Shown: positions 19,533 to 26,751 of the stretch, one piece after another
Layout: the number at the start of each line of letters is the position of its first letter
How positions within the stretch are numbered: position 1 is the stretch's first letter
Source of the DNA: Marilutibacter aestuarii
GTDB taxonomy: Bacteria > Pseudomonadota > Gammaproteobacteria > Xanthomonadales > Xanthomonadaceae
Assembly: GCF_006546775.1 (NCBI RefSeq)
Contig: NZ_VICE01000001.1
Span: 32,697-96,696 of the forward strand
Direction of reading: 5' to 3'
DNA: 64,000 bases
Notes under the pieces: generated by a model
The model's database searches: none
The model's input: only the letters and a program-made list of their open reading frames with translations
Told to the model about the DNA's origin: nothing
Position numbers and translations under genes: made by a program

Positions 19533-19561
19533 GAAAAGCACGGGCGCCGCGCGCATGTCAA
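19533..19561 (-). promoter_or_regulatory. Promoter of the thr operon
   Basis: TTGACA (19561-19556), 17-bp spacer, then CTTTTC (19538-19533) as a weak -10 and 8 bp to the thrL ATG. Geometry is base-for-base the same as the ilv promoter, and CGTG before the -10 plus TC after it are also shared. Confidence 0.75.
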
Positions 19562-19615
19562 CCGTTTCGTCCGCAACCGCCGCCGGCCCCGGCAACGGTG
19601 CGGTGGCGCATGCGC

Positions 19616-20356
19616 TCAGCCCGCGTGCTTGAGGCCGCGCTTGCGCTTGTCGATGGGCTTGTCGACCGGCTTGTCCGCGTTGGCGCCGCCGCGCGCGCGC
19701 GCCGACAGCCTCGGGGCAGTGGCCGGCGCGGCGGTTTCGTCGCCGTGCAGGGTCATCAGCGACTCCAGCAGCTGTTCGTCGTGGCTCGAGCAGATGCCCA
19801 GCAGAAGGGCCTCTTCGCAGCCATCGGCGACGGTGTAGGCATGGCCCATGTTGGAGTCGATGTAGACGCCTTCGCCCGCCTTCAGCACGACCGGATCGTA
19901 GAACTGGGTGTGCACTTCGATCGCGCCCTCGAGTACGTGCACGTATTCCTCGCCCGAGTGGTTGACCAGGGCGCCGAACTCGTCGAGGTTCTTCGCGCGC
20001 ACGCGCGTGAGCACCGGGATCATGCGCTTGCGGCGTAGTTCCGGGCACATGTAGTAGTAGTCGTAGTTGGGCGTGGTGACGCGTACCGCGTCCTCCATGC
20101 GGCCGATGCTGCGGCGCGCGGTGACCGGCGGGTCGGCGTCGGCGTCCTGCTCGGCGAACAGCTCGGACATGCGCATGTCCAGGCGCTGCGCCAGCTGCTG
20201 GAGCTTGTCGTAGGTCAGGGTGAGGCGGTCGTGCTCGACCTTGGACAGCGTCGACAGCGGGATGCCGCAACGCTCGCTCATTTCCTTCAATGTCCAGTCG
20301 TTCCGGGCGCGCAGGGCCCGGAGCAGGCTGCCGATCGTCGGGTGGGGCGATGTCAT
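19616..20356 (-). CDS. XRE-family regulator with C-terminal cupin domain
   Basis: The 246-residue protein has an N-terminal helix-turn-helix of the XRE/Cro type (about residues 8-65; LKEMSERCGIPLSTLSKVEHDRLTLTYDKL). It also has a C-terminal cupin sensor (about 125-200; NHSGEEYVHVLEGAIEVHTQF and LKAGEGVYIDSNMGHAYT). The tail is a basic, repetitive Lys/Asp/Pro stretch. Regulators of this kind usually control a neighbouring catabolic or transport operon in response to a small ligand bound by the cupin. It is transcribed divergently from the serine hydrolase/epimerase operon, so I infer that it controls that locus. A ribosome site (AGGAAG) precedes the ATG. Confidence 0.85.
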   Translation of the reverse strand: MTSPHPTIGSLLRALRARNDWTLKEMSERCGIPLSTLSKVEHDRLTLTYDKLQQLAQRLDMRMSELFAEQDADADPPVTARRSIGRMEDAVRVTTPNYDYYYMCPELRRKRMIPVLTRVRAKNLDEFGALVNHSGEEYVHVLEGAIEVHTQFYDPVVLKAGEGVYIDSNMGHAYTVADGCEEALLLGICSSHDEQLLESLMTLHGDETAAPATAPRLSARARGGANADKPVDKPIDKRKRGLKHAG

Positions 20357-20437
20357 CGAGGGGTCGCTTCCTGCAGGCTTCTGGGGATACCAGGTCGAAA
20401 GTCATGATCCACTTTTGTGATCGGCTTTGCCAGTCTG

Positions 20438-20471
20438 GGTTGACATTTTTCCAATCAGGATCACTATTGCC
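20438..20471 (+). promoter_or_regulatory. Promoter/operator of the serine hydrolase-epimerase operon
   Basis: In an AT-rich pocket, GGTTGACATTTTTCC is followed by AGGATCACTATTGCC. TTGACA serves as -35, with ACTATT about 17 bp later as -10. The 34-bp block matches the promoter before the TonB receptor (26638-26671) at 27 positions, including bases outside the -35 and -10 boxes. A shared operator, probably for the divergent XRE-cupin regulator, is likely. Confidence 0.7.
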
Positions 20472-20546
20472 ATACAGGACGGAATCGGGGTTCGGGTTTC
20501 CGTCGGGATCCATGCCGCCGTGGTGGCCCATTCCAGGGGATAGACG

Positions 20547-22574
20547 ATGTCGAAGCGTTCCACGGCCTTGCTGGCCTGCCTGCTCAGCGTGCTCGCCGCG
20601 CTCCCACCGGTCTTCGCGGCCGATCCGGTGGTCGGCCCGGCGGTGCCCGAGGTCGAACTCGATGCGCAGGTGCCCACCACGCCGGATGCCGTTCCGGTCG
20701 GCGCGGTCCCCGGTATCGAAGAAGGTCCGCTGACCCGGGCCGATGTCGAGGCCTGGCTCGATGGCTTCCTGCCCTACGCGATGCAACGCGGCGGCATCCC
20801 CGGCGCCGTGGTGGTGGTGGTCAAGGATGGCGAACTGCTGGCCTCGAAGGGCTACGGCTACGCCGACGTCGAGGCGGGTACCCCCGTCGACCCGGCGAAG
20901 ACGCTGTTCCGCCCGGGCTCGGTGTCCAAGCTGTTCACCTGGACGGCGGTGATGCAACTGGTCGAGCAGGGCAAGCTCGACCTCGATGCCGACATCAACG
21001 GCTATCTCGACTTCGAGATCCCCGAGCGCGACGGCACGCCAATCACGCTGCGCAACGTGCTGACGCACACCACCGGCATGGAGGAAGCGATCCGCGGCCT
21101 GATCATCGCCGACCCCACGCAGTACGTGACGCTCGAGGAGTACCTGAAGCACTGGGTGCCGACGCGGATCTTCGACGCGGGCAGCACGCCGGCGTACTCC
21201 AACTACGCCACCGCGCTCGCCGGCTACGTGGTCCAGCGGGTCTCCGGGCAGTCCTTCGACGACTACGTCGAGCAGCACCTGTTCAAGCCGCTGGGCATGC
21301 AGCATTCCAGCTTCCGCCAGCCCCTGCCTGAATCGCTGCAGCCGCTGATGTCCAAGGGCTACGCCTACGGCGAAGATGCGCCGAAGGATTTCGAATTCGT
21401 CACCCCGGGGCCTGCCGGCAGCCTCTCGGCGACCGGCGAGGACATGGCGCGCTTCATGATCGCCCACCTCCAGGACGGTGCCGTCGGCAATGCGCGCATC
21501 CTCCGGGAGGACACCGCGCGGCAAATGCATGGCACCGCGCTGGACATGATCGCGCCGCTCAACCGCATGCTGCTGGGCTTCTACGAATACAACGTCAACG
21601 GCCGCCGGGTGATCGCCCATGCGGGCGACACGCAGTGGTTCCACAGCGACATGCCGTTGTTCATCGACGATGGCATCGGCCTGTTCGTGTCCTTCAACAG
21701 CAGCGGTCGCGAGGGGGCCGCCGGCAAGATCCGTGGCGCCCTGCACAAGGCATTCGCCGCGCGCTACCTGCCCGGCGAGCCGCACGAGGGTGAGGTCGAC
21801 GAAGCCACCGCGCGCGAGCATGCCGCGCAGATGGCCGGCCTTTACGACAGCAGCCGTCGACCGGAAGACAACTTCCTGGCCATCCTCAACCTGGTCGGCC
21901 AGACCAAGGTCGTGGCGACCGAGGACGGCAGCATCTCCGTCCCGGCGTTGACGGGCCTCGATGGCCTGCCGGTGAAGTGGCGCGAGATCGCCCCGTACGT
22001 CTGGCGCGACGTGGACGGCAGTGACCGCCTGGCCGCTGAAGTGGTTGACGGCAAGGTCGTGCGCTGGAGCTTCGAGCCGGTGTCGCCGTTCATGGTGATG
22101 GAGCCGGTGCCCGCGTGGCGCTCGGGCGCGTGGCTGCTGCCCCTGATCGTGATGGGCCTGGCCGCGCTGGCGCTGACGGTGCTTGCCTGGCCGGTGTCGG
22201 CGCTGGTACGTCGCCATTACGGCGTGCCGTACCGCCTCACCGGTGAGGACGCCCGCGCCCACCGGCTCATCCGGATCGCTTCGCTGGTCGTGCTGGTGAC
22301 CGCGATCGGCGTGCTCGGGACGATCATGGCCATGTTCAGCAGCCTCGACATGCTGGGTCCGTCCAACGACTGGCTGGTGCGCACCTTGCGGATCGTCTCG
22401 CTGCTGGTGTTCCCGCTGGGTGCCCTGGTGGCGGTCTGGAACGCGTGGAAGGTGCTGCGCAGCCGTCGTCGCTGGTGGGCGAAGCTGTGGGCGGTCGTGC
22501 TCGCGGTCGGCTGCCTGGCGATCCTCTGGGCGAGCATCGCCTACCACCTGGTCGGCTACAGCGCCAACTACTGA
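20547..22574 (+). CDS. Beta-lactamase-fold serine hydrolase with C-terminal membrane domain
   Basis: The 675-residue protein has a Sec signal peptide (cleavage after VFA, near 25). A class-C beta-lactamase/DD-peptidase-like domain follows (about 70-380). The catalytic motifs are visible: SVSK (S-x-x-K), YSN (Y-x-N) and HAG (the third motif). A beta-rich domain lies at about 420-510. The last 130 residues form about four transmembrane helices, so the hydrolase domain should be tethered in the periplasm. Members of this family cleave D-amino-acid peptides, esters or beta-lactams. With an epimerase and a D-aminoacylase-like gene next door, a role in releasing D-residue-containing peptides is a reasonable inference, but substrate is not shown. 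First gene of the locus. Confidence 0.85.
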   Translation: MSKRSTALLACLLSVLAALPPVFAADPVVGPAVPEVELDAQVPTTPDAVPVGAVPGIEEGPLTRADVEAWLDGFLPYAMQRGGIPGAVVVVVKDGELLASKGYGYADVEAGTPVDPAKTLFRPGSVSKLFTWTAVMQLVEQGKLDLDADINGYLDFEIPERDGTPITLRNVLTHTTGMEEAIRGLIIADPTQYVTLEEYLKHWVPTRIFDAGSTPAYSNYATALAGYVVQRVSGQSFDDYVEQHLFKPLGMQHSSFRQPLPESLQPLMSKGYAYGEDAPKDFEFVTPGPAGSLSATGEDMARFMIAHLQDGAVGNARILREDTARQMHGTALDMIAPLNRMLLGFYEYNVNGRRVIAHAGDTQWFHSDMPLFIDDGIGLFVSFNSSGREGAAGKIRGALHKAFAARYLPGEPHEGEVDEATAREHAAQMAGLYDSSRRPEDNFLAILNLVGQTKVVATEDGSISVPALTGLDGLPVKWREIAPYVWRDVDGSDRLAAEVVDGKVVRWSFEPVSPFMVMEPVPAWRSGAWLLPLIVMGLAALALTVLAWPVSALVRRHYGVPYRLTGEDARAHRLIRIASLVVLVTAIGVLGTIMAMFSSLDMLGPSNDWLVRTLRIVSLLVFPLGALVAVWNAWKVLRSRRRWWAKLWAVVLAVGCLAILWASIAYHLVGYSANY

Positions 22575-22633
22575 CGCCCACGGGCGCGGCACCGCGGTGT
22601 CGCGCCCCGTCCTGTCCTGCCAAGGAGCGCCCC

Positions 22634-23653
22634 ATGGCCCCCATCGCGCCGCGCGTGACGATGACGCTGCACAACGAGCCGCTGCCGCTGGTGGCGCCCT
22701 TCCGCATCTCGGGCTACGTGTTCGAGGCGATGCCCGCGACGGTGGTGCGCCTGGACGATGGCCGCTTCGAGGGCCGCGGCGAGGCTGCCGGCGTCTACTA
22801 CCTCGATGACCGTCCCGACGGCATGCTGGCAACGCTGGAGGGACTGCGCGACACGATCGAAGCCGGGGTCACCCGCGCTGCGCTGCGCGACCTGCTGCCC
22901 CCGGGCGGCGCGCGCAACGCGCTCGACTGCGCGCTGTGGGAACTGGAAGCGCGCCGCGCCGGCGTGCCTGCCTGGCAGCTGGCCGGCGTCGAGCGCCCGA
23001 AAGCCCTGCTGACGACCTTTACCGTGGGCGCGGACGACCCGGCGGTGATGGCCGATGCCGCGCGCCGCTATGCTAAGGCACGCGCGATCAAGCTCAAGCT
23101 CACCGGTGAAGCCGAGCTCGACGGCGAACGCGTGCGCGCGGTCCGCGCGGCGCGACCCGATGTCTGGCTGGCCGTCGATGCCAACCAGGGCTACGTGCCC
23201 GACACGCTCGATGCCCTGATGCCGTCGCTGCGCGAGGCGGCCGTCGCCCTGCTCGAGCAGCCCTGCCGGCGCGGTCGAGAGGCTGATCTCGACGGCATCG
23301 ACCACGCCATCCCGATCGCGGCCGACGAGAGCGTGCAGGGCCTCGACGAAGTGGAGGCCCTGGTGGGTCGCTTCGACGTGGTCAACATCAAGCTCGACAA
23401 GTGCGGCGGCCTCACCGAGGGCCTGATGATCGCCGAGCGCGCCCGCGCGCTGGGCATGAAGGTCATGGTCGGCAACATGGCCGGCAGCAGCTGGGCGACC
23501 GCGCCCGGGTTCATCCTTGGCCAGCAGTGCGACGTCGTCGACCTCGACGGCCCGACTTTCCTCAAGCAGGACCGCACGCCCGCCGTGGTCTATCGCGACG
23601 GCCTCGTCGATTGCCCGGACGATGTCTGGGGTGGCCCGGTGCCGGCGCGGTGA
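22634..23653 (+). CDS. Enolase-superfamily dipeptide epimerase (DgcA / L-Ala-D/L-Glu epimerase-like)
   Basis: The 339-residue protein is of the muconate-lactonizing subgroup of the enolase superfamily. The capping domain (1-110) is followed by the barrel with general-base lysines in IKLKLTG (K-x-K). Metal ligands are in AVDANQGY, LLEQP and AADES, and the opposite catalytic lysine is in NIKLDKCGG. This lysine pair is typical of L-Ala-D/L-Glu (dipeptide) epimerases. Related enzymes named DgcA act on N-acetyl-D-glutamate in a D-glutamate catabolic route whose partner DgcN is a DUF1611 protein. A DUF1611 gene lies in this same locus, which makes the DgcA reading attractive. Murein dipeptide epimerisation remains the alternative. 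ATG at 22634 has an AAGGAG site; the stop overlaps the next start (GTGA). Confidence 0.85.
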   Translation: MAPIAPRVTMTLHNEPLPLVAPFRISGYVFEAMPATVVRLDDGRFEGRGEAAGVYYLDDRPDGMLATLEGLRDTIEAGVTRAALRDLLPPGGARNALDCALWELEARRAGVPAWQLAGVERPKALLTTFTVGADDPAVMADAARRYAKARAIKLKLTGEAELDGERVRAVRAARPDVWLAVDANQGYVPDTLDALMPSLREAAVALLEQPCRRGREADLDGIDHAIPIAADESVQGLDEVEALVGRFDVVNIKLDKCGGLTEGLMIAERARALGMKVMVGNMAGSSWATAPGFILGQQCDVVDLDGPTFLKQDRTPAVVYRDGLVDCPDDVWGGPVPAR

Positions 23654-24801
23654 TCGCGACCGCCGCCCCCGCGACCTGGTTGCCGGCCGGCAACGGCTTC
23701 GCGCTGCTGGCGGTGCTCTTCGCGATGGCCGCCATCGGCGCGGCGCTGGAGCGGACCCCGCTGGGACGCCGCGTGTCGGGGGTGATGATCGTCATCGCGT
23801 TGGCGATGCTGCTGGCGAACCTGGGCGTCATCCCGCGCGCCGCGCCCGTCTACGACGTCATCTGGACTTACCTGGTGCCGTTGGCGATCGCCCTGTTCCT
23901 GTTGCGTGCCGACCTGGTCAGCATGCTCGTGGAAGGCGGGCGTACGCTGCTGGCATTCGCGGCCGGTGCGCTGGGGGTGGTGCTGGGCGCCTGGCTCGGT
24001 GCACGCGTGCTCGACCTGGGGATCTACGAGGCGCAGTACGCGGCGGTCTTCAGCGCGACCTATACCGGCGGCTCCCTGAACTACGCGGCAGTCGCAGAAG
24101 CCATCGGCTTCCGCGATCCCAGTGCGCTGGCCGCGGGCGTCGCGATCGACAACGTGGTCGGCCTGGGCTACCTGCTGGTGGTCGGGGCGGTGGCCAACGC
24201 GGCGCTGTTCCGCCGCCATTTCGCCTGGCGCAGCGAGGGGCTCGGCGAGGCGACGGGTGCGTCGGCGGCGGCGCCCCGGACGCCTTCCCTGATCGACCTG
24301 GCCATCGCCCTGGGGTTGGCCGCGCTGGCCTGCGCCACGGGCGATGCCCTGGCCGCCGCGATCGGCCAGCCCAGCTACGGCATCCTCTTCATCACCGTGA
24401 TCATGGTCGCGATCGCCACGCTCGGCCGGCGTTGGCTTCGCGGGCTGGCCGGCGAAGACCTGGTCGCCACGCTCTTCATGTATCTGTTCTTCGCGATGCT
24501 GGGCGCGGGTGCCGACCTCGGTACGCTGCTCGATGCCGCCCCCGCGCTGTTCGCCTACGTGCTGCTCGTGTTCCTGGTGCACGTGGCCTTCGTCCTGCTC
24601 GCCGGCCGCCTGTTCCGCCTCAACCACGCCGAGCTGGTGATCGCGTCCACCGCCTGCATCGGCGGGCCGCCGATCGCGGTCGCCTTCGCGGTGCTGTTCG
24701 GCTGGCGGCGCCTGGCGGTGCCCGCGGTCGCGACCGGCATCCTCGGCTACGTGGTCGGCAATTTCGTCGGCCTCGGCCTGTTCAACTGGCTGGCCCCGTG
24801 A
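23650..24801 (+). CDS. DUF819-family integral membrane protein (putative permease)
   Basis: The 383-residue, very hydrophobic protein has about ten predicted transmembrane segments. It matches the DUF819 (YjcL-like) family. Features are SATYTGGSLNYAAVAEAIG and AIDNVVGLGYLLVVG in the first half and STACIGGPPIAVAFAV in the second; the two halves look like an inverted repeat of a transporter fold. Function of the family is not established; it is often found beside dipeptide epimerases and peptidases, suggesting uptake of the epimerase substrate. It starts with GTG at 23650, overlapping the epimerase stop (GTGA), so the two are translated together. Confidence 0.8.
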   Translation: MIATAAPATWLPAGNGFALLAVLFAMAAIGAALERTPLGRRVSGVMIVIALAMLLANLGVIPRAAPVYDVIWTYLVPLAIALFLLRADLVSMLVEGGRTLLAFAAGALGVVLGAWLGARVLDLGIYEAQYAAVFSATYTGGSLNYAAVAEAIGFRDPSALAAGVAIDNVVGLGYLLVVGAVANAALFRRHFAWRSEGLGEATGASAAAPRTPSLIDLAIALGLAALACATGDALAAAIGQPSYGILFITVIMVAIATLGRRWLRGLAGEDLVATLFMYLFFAMLGAGADLGTLLDAAPALFAYVLLVFLVHVAFVLLAGRLFRLNHAELVIASTACIGGPPIAVAFAVLFGWRRLAVPAVATGILGYVVGNFVGLGLFNWLAP

Positions 24802-24847
24802 CCCGTCTTCCCGTTTCGCCATCCCGTCCCGCCCCAGGAGTGCCGGC

Positions 24848-26566
24848 ATGTCCCTTCGACCCTTGAGTCTCCTCCTGCTGGCGGGCGTGGCCGCCTGCGC
24901 GGGCACGCGCGAAGCGGCCGAGGCCGCCCCGTACGACCTGGTCATCCGCAATGGCATCGTCTACGACGGCACCGGTGCGTCACCGCAGCAGGTCGACCTG
25001 GCGATCCGGGGCGATCGCGTCGCCGCCTGGCTGCCACCAGGCAGCCCGGTCGTCGCCGCGCGCGAGGTCGATGCGAATGGCGAGGCGGTGGCGCCGGGCT
25101 TCATCAACGTGCTCAGCTGGGCCGTGGAGTCGTTGATCGCCGACGGCCGCGGCATGAGCGACATCAAGCAGGGCGTGACCCTGGAGATCTTCGGCGAAGG
25201 CTGGTCGATGGGGCCCTACAACGCGGCGATGAAGGCCGACGCCGTCGCCCAGCAGGGGGACATCCGCTATCCGGTGGCGTGGACCACCCTGGGCGGCTAT
25301 CTCGACCACCTGGTCGACAAGGGCGTCTCGCCGAACGTGGCGTCCTTCGTCGGTGCCACTACCGTGCGCATCCACGTGCTGGGCGAGGACGACGTCGACC
25401 CCGATCCGGCGCAGCTCGCGCGCATGCAGGACCTGGTCCGCGAGGCCATGGGCGAAGGCGCGCTCGGCGTAGGCGCCTCGCTGATCTACCCACCGGCGAC
25501 CTTCGCCGAGACGCCTGAACTGACTGCGCTCGCGCAGGCGGCCGCCGAATCCGGTGGCGGTTACGTGGCGCACATGCGCAGCGAGGCCGACCATTTCCTG
25601 GAGGCGCTGGACGAGACCATCGGCATCGGGCGCGCGACCGGTACGCACGCCGAGGTCTACCACCTGAAGGCGGCGGGCGAGCAGAACTGGCCGAAGATGA
25701 CCGAGGCGATCGCGAGGATCGACGCCGCGCGCGCCGAGGGTGTCGACGTCGCCGCCGACATGTACGCCTATACCGCCGGCGCGACCGGCCTGACTGCTGG
25801 CCTGCCGCCCTGGGTCCAGGCCGGTGGCCAGGACGCCATGATCGAGCGCCTGCGCGATCCGGCGATCCGCGAGCGCGTCGCCGCGGAGATGCGCGACCCG
25901 GATGCCGGCTGGGAGAACATCCGCCTGCTCGCCGGCTCGGACGATCGCGTGTTGTTGATCGGCTTCAACAGCGAAGCGCTCAAGCCGCTCACCGGTCGCA
26001 GCCTCGCCGAGGTCGCGCGCCAGCGCGGCACCTCGCCCGAAGAGACCGTCATGGACCTGATCGTCGAGGACGGCTCGCGGGTGGGGGCGGCGTATTTCCT
26101 GATGAGCGAGGCCAATGTCGAGCTCGGCCTGTCCCAGCCCTGGGTCAGCCTGGGCTCGGACGCCGAGGCATCCGCGCCGGAAGGCGTGTTCCTGAAGTCG
26201 AGCACGCATCCGCGTGCCTACGGCAACTTCGCCCGCTTCCTGGGGCACTACGTCCGCGATCGCAAGCTCATGCCCCTCGAGCAGGCCGTCTACCGCCTCA
26301 CCGGTTTGCCGGCGGCGAACTGGAAGCTGCGCGACCGCGGATGCCTGGCGGTGGGTTGCCATGCCGACGTCGTGGTCTTCGATCCGGAGACCATCGCCGA
26401 TACCGCCACGTTCGAGGCGCCGATGCAGTACGCGGTCGGCGTGCGGCATGTCTTCGTCAATGGCGAACAGGTGCTGCGCGACGGCGAACACACGGGTGCG
26501 ATGCCGGGCCAGGTGGTGCGTGGGCCCGGTTGGACCGGACGGTCCGCGGGGAACGCTGCCCCCTGA
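24848..26566 (+). CDS. N-acyl-D-amino-acid deacylase-like amidohydrolase, lipoprotein
   Basis: The 572-residue protein belongs to the amidohydrolase superfamily and resembles D-aminoacylases (N-acyl-D-amino acid deacylase/dihydroorotase-like). It has a lipoprotein signal peptide with the lipobox ending at C17, so it should be membrane anchored and exported. Conserved parts include YDLVIRNGIVYDGTG, histidines in YVAHMRSEAD and EVYHLKAAG, and the aspartate in SLGSDAEAS. The usual metal-binding HxH after strand 1 (PGFIDxHxH) is replaced by PGFINVLSWA at 83-92. The cysteine ligand position of D-aminoacylase appears to be Glu (EIFGEGW). A single-metal active site, or a changed reaction, is therefore likely. 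It follows the DUF819 gene by 46 bp with a CAGGAG ribosome site. Confidence 0.8.
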   Translation: MSLRPLSLLLLAGVAACAGTREAAEAAPYDLVIRNGIVYDGTGASPQQVDLAIRGDRVAAWLPPGSPVVAAREVDANGEAVAPGFINVLSWAVESLIADGRGMSDIKQGVTLEIFGEGWSMGPYNAAMKADAVAQQGDIRYPVAWTTLGGYLDHLVDKGVSPNVASFVGATTVRIHVLGEDDVDPDPAQLARMQDLVREAMGEGALGVGASLIYPPATFAETPELTALAQAAAESGGGYVAHMRSEADHFLEALDETIGIGRATGTHAEVYHLKAAGEQNWPKMTEAIARIDAARAEGVDVAADMYAYTAGATGLTAGLPPWVQAGGQDAMIERLRDPAIRERVAAEMRDPDAGWENIRLLAGSDDRVLLIGFNSEALKPLTGRSLAEVARQRGTSPEETVMDLIVEDGSRVGAAYFLMSEANVELGLSQPWVSLGSDAEASAPEGVFLKSSTHPRAYGNFARFLGHYVRDRKLMPLEQAVYRLTGLPAANWKLRDRGCLAVGCHADVVVFDPETIADTATFEAPMQYAVGVRHVFVNGEQVLRDGEHTGAMPGQVVRGPGWTGRSAGNAAP

Positions 26567-26637
26567 TCCGTGGAGGCTCGGATCGGATGGCACGCACTTC
26601 GCAATCAATCTTCTTCTTCAGGAAAAAGTCCTAATTA

Positions 26638-26671
26638 GGTTGACTTTTTTCCATTTAGGACCATTATGTCC
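26638..26671 (+). promoter_or_regulatory. Promoter/operator of the TonB-receptor operon
   Basis: GGTTGACTTTTTTCC then AGGACCATTATGTCC; TTGACT as -35, ATTATG as -10 at 17 bp. It is the second copy of the 34-bp element at 20438. Around it are a perfect palindrome CCTAATTAGG (26630-26639), an inverted pair GGAAAAAGTC/GACTTTTTTCC flanking that palindrome, and AGGAC-N6-GTCCT (26657-26672). All are plausible operator half-sites. The AT-rich composition stands out from its surroundings. Confidence 0.7.
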
Positions 26672-26751
26672 TTAAGGGGACTTATCCTATCGATGCGACG
26701 ACCGAATGACGGTCGCTCACAACTGGCACGCACCTATCGGGGAGAAGTGGC

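Noticed and set aside
19370..19576. Minus-strand frame with a His-rich segment (HLHRDYHHHYHHRH) as a metal-binding peptide
   Set aside because: It is the shifted reading of the thrL threonine codons; the in-frame leader peptide explains the repetitive sequence.
20547..22574. Acquired beta-lactamase resistance gene
   Set aside because: The motifs fit the broad serine hydrolase family, the protein has a C-terminal membrane domain, and the context is catabolic with no mobile element.
19521..22832. 1,103-codon minus-strand frame opposite the serine hydrolase
   Set aside because: Composition is low-complexity His/Arg/Gln; it covers the XRE gene in the wrong frame and the serine hydrolase motifs lie on the plus strand.
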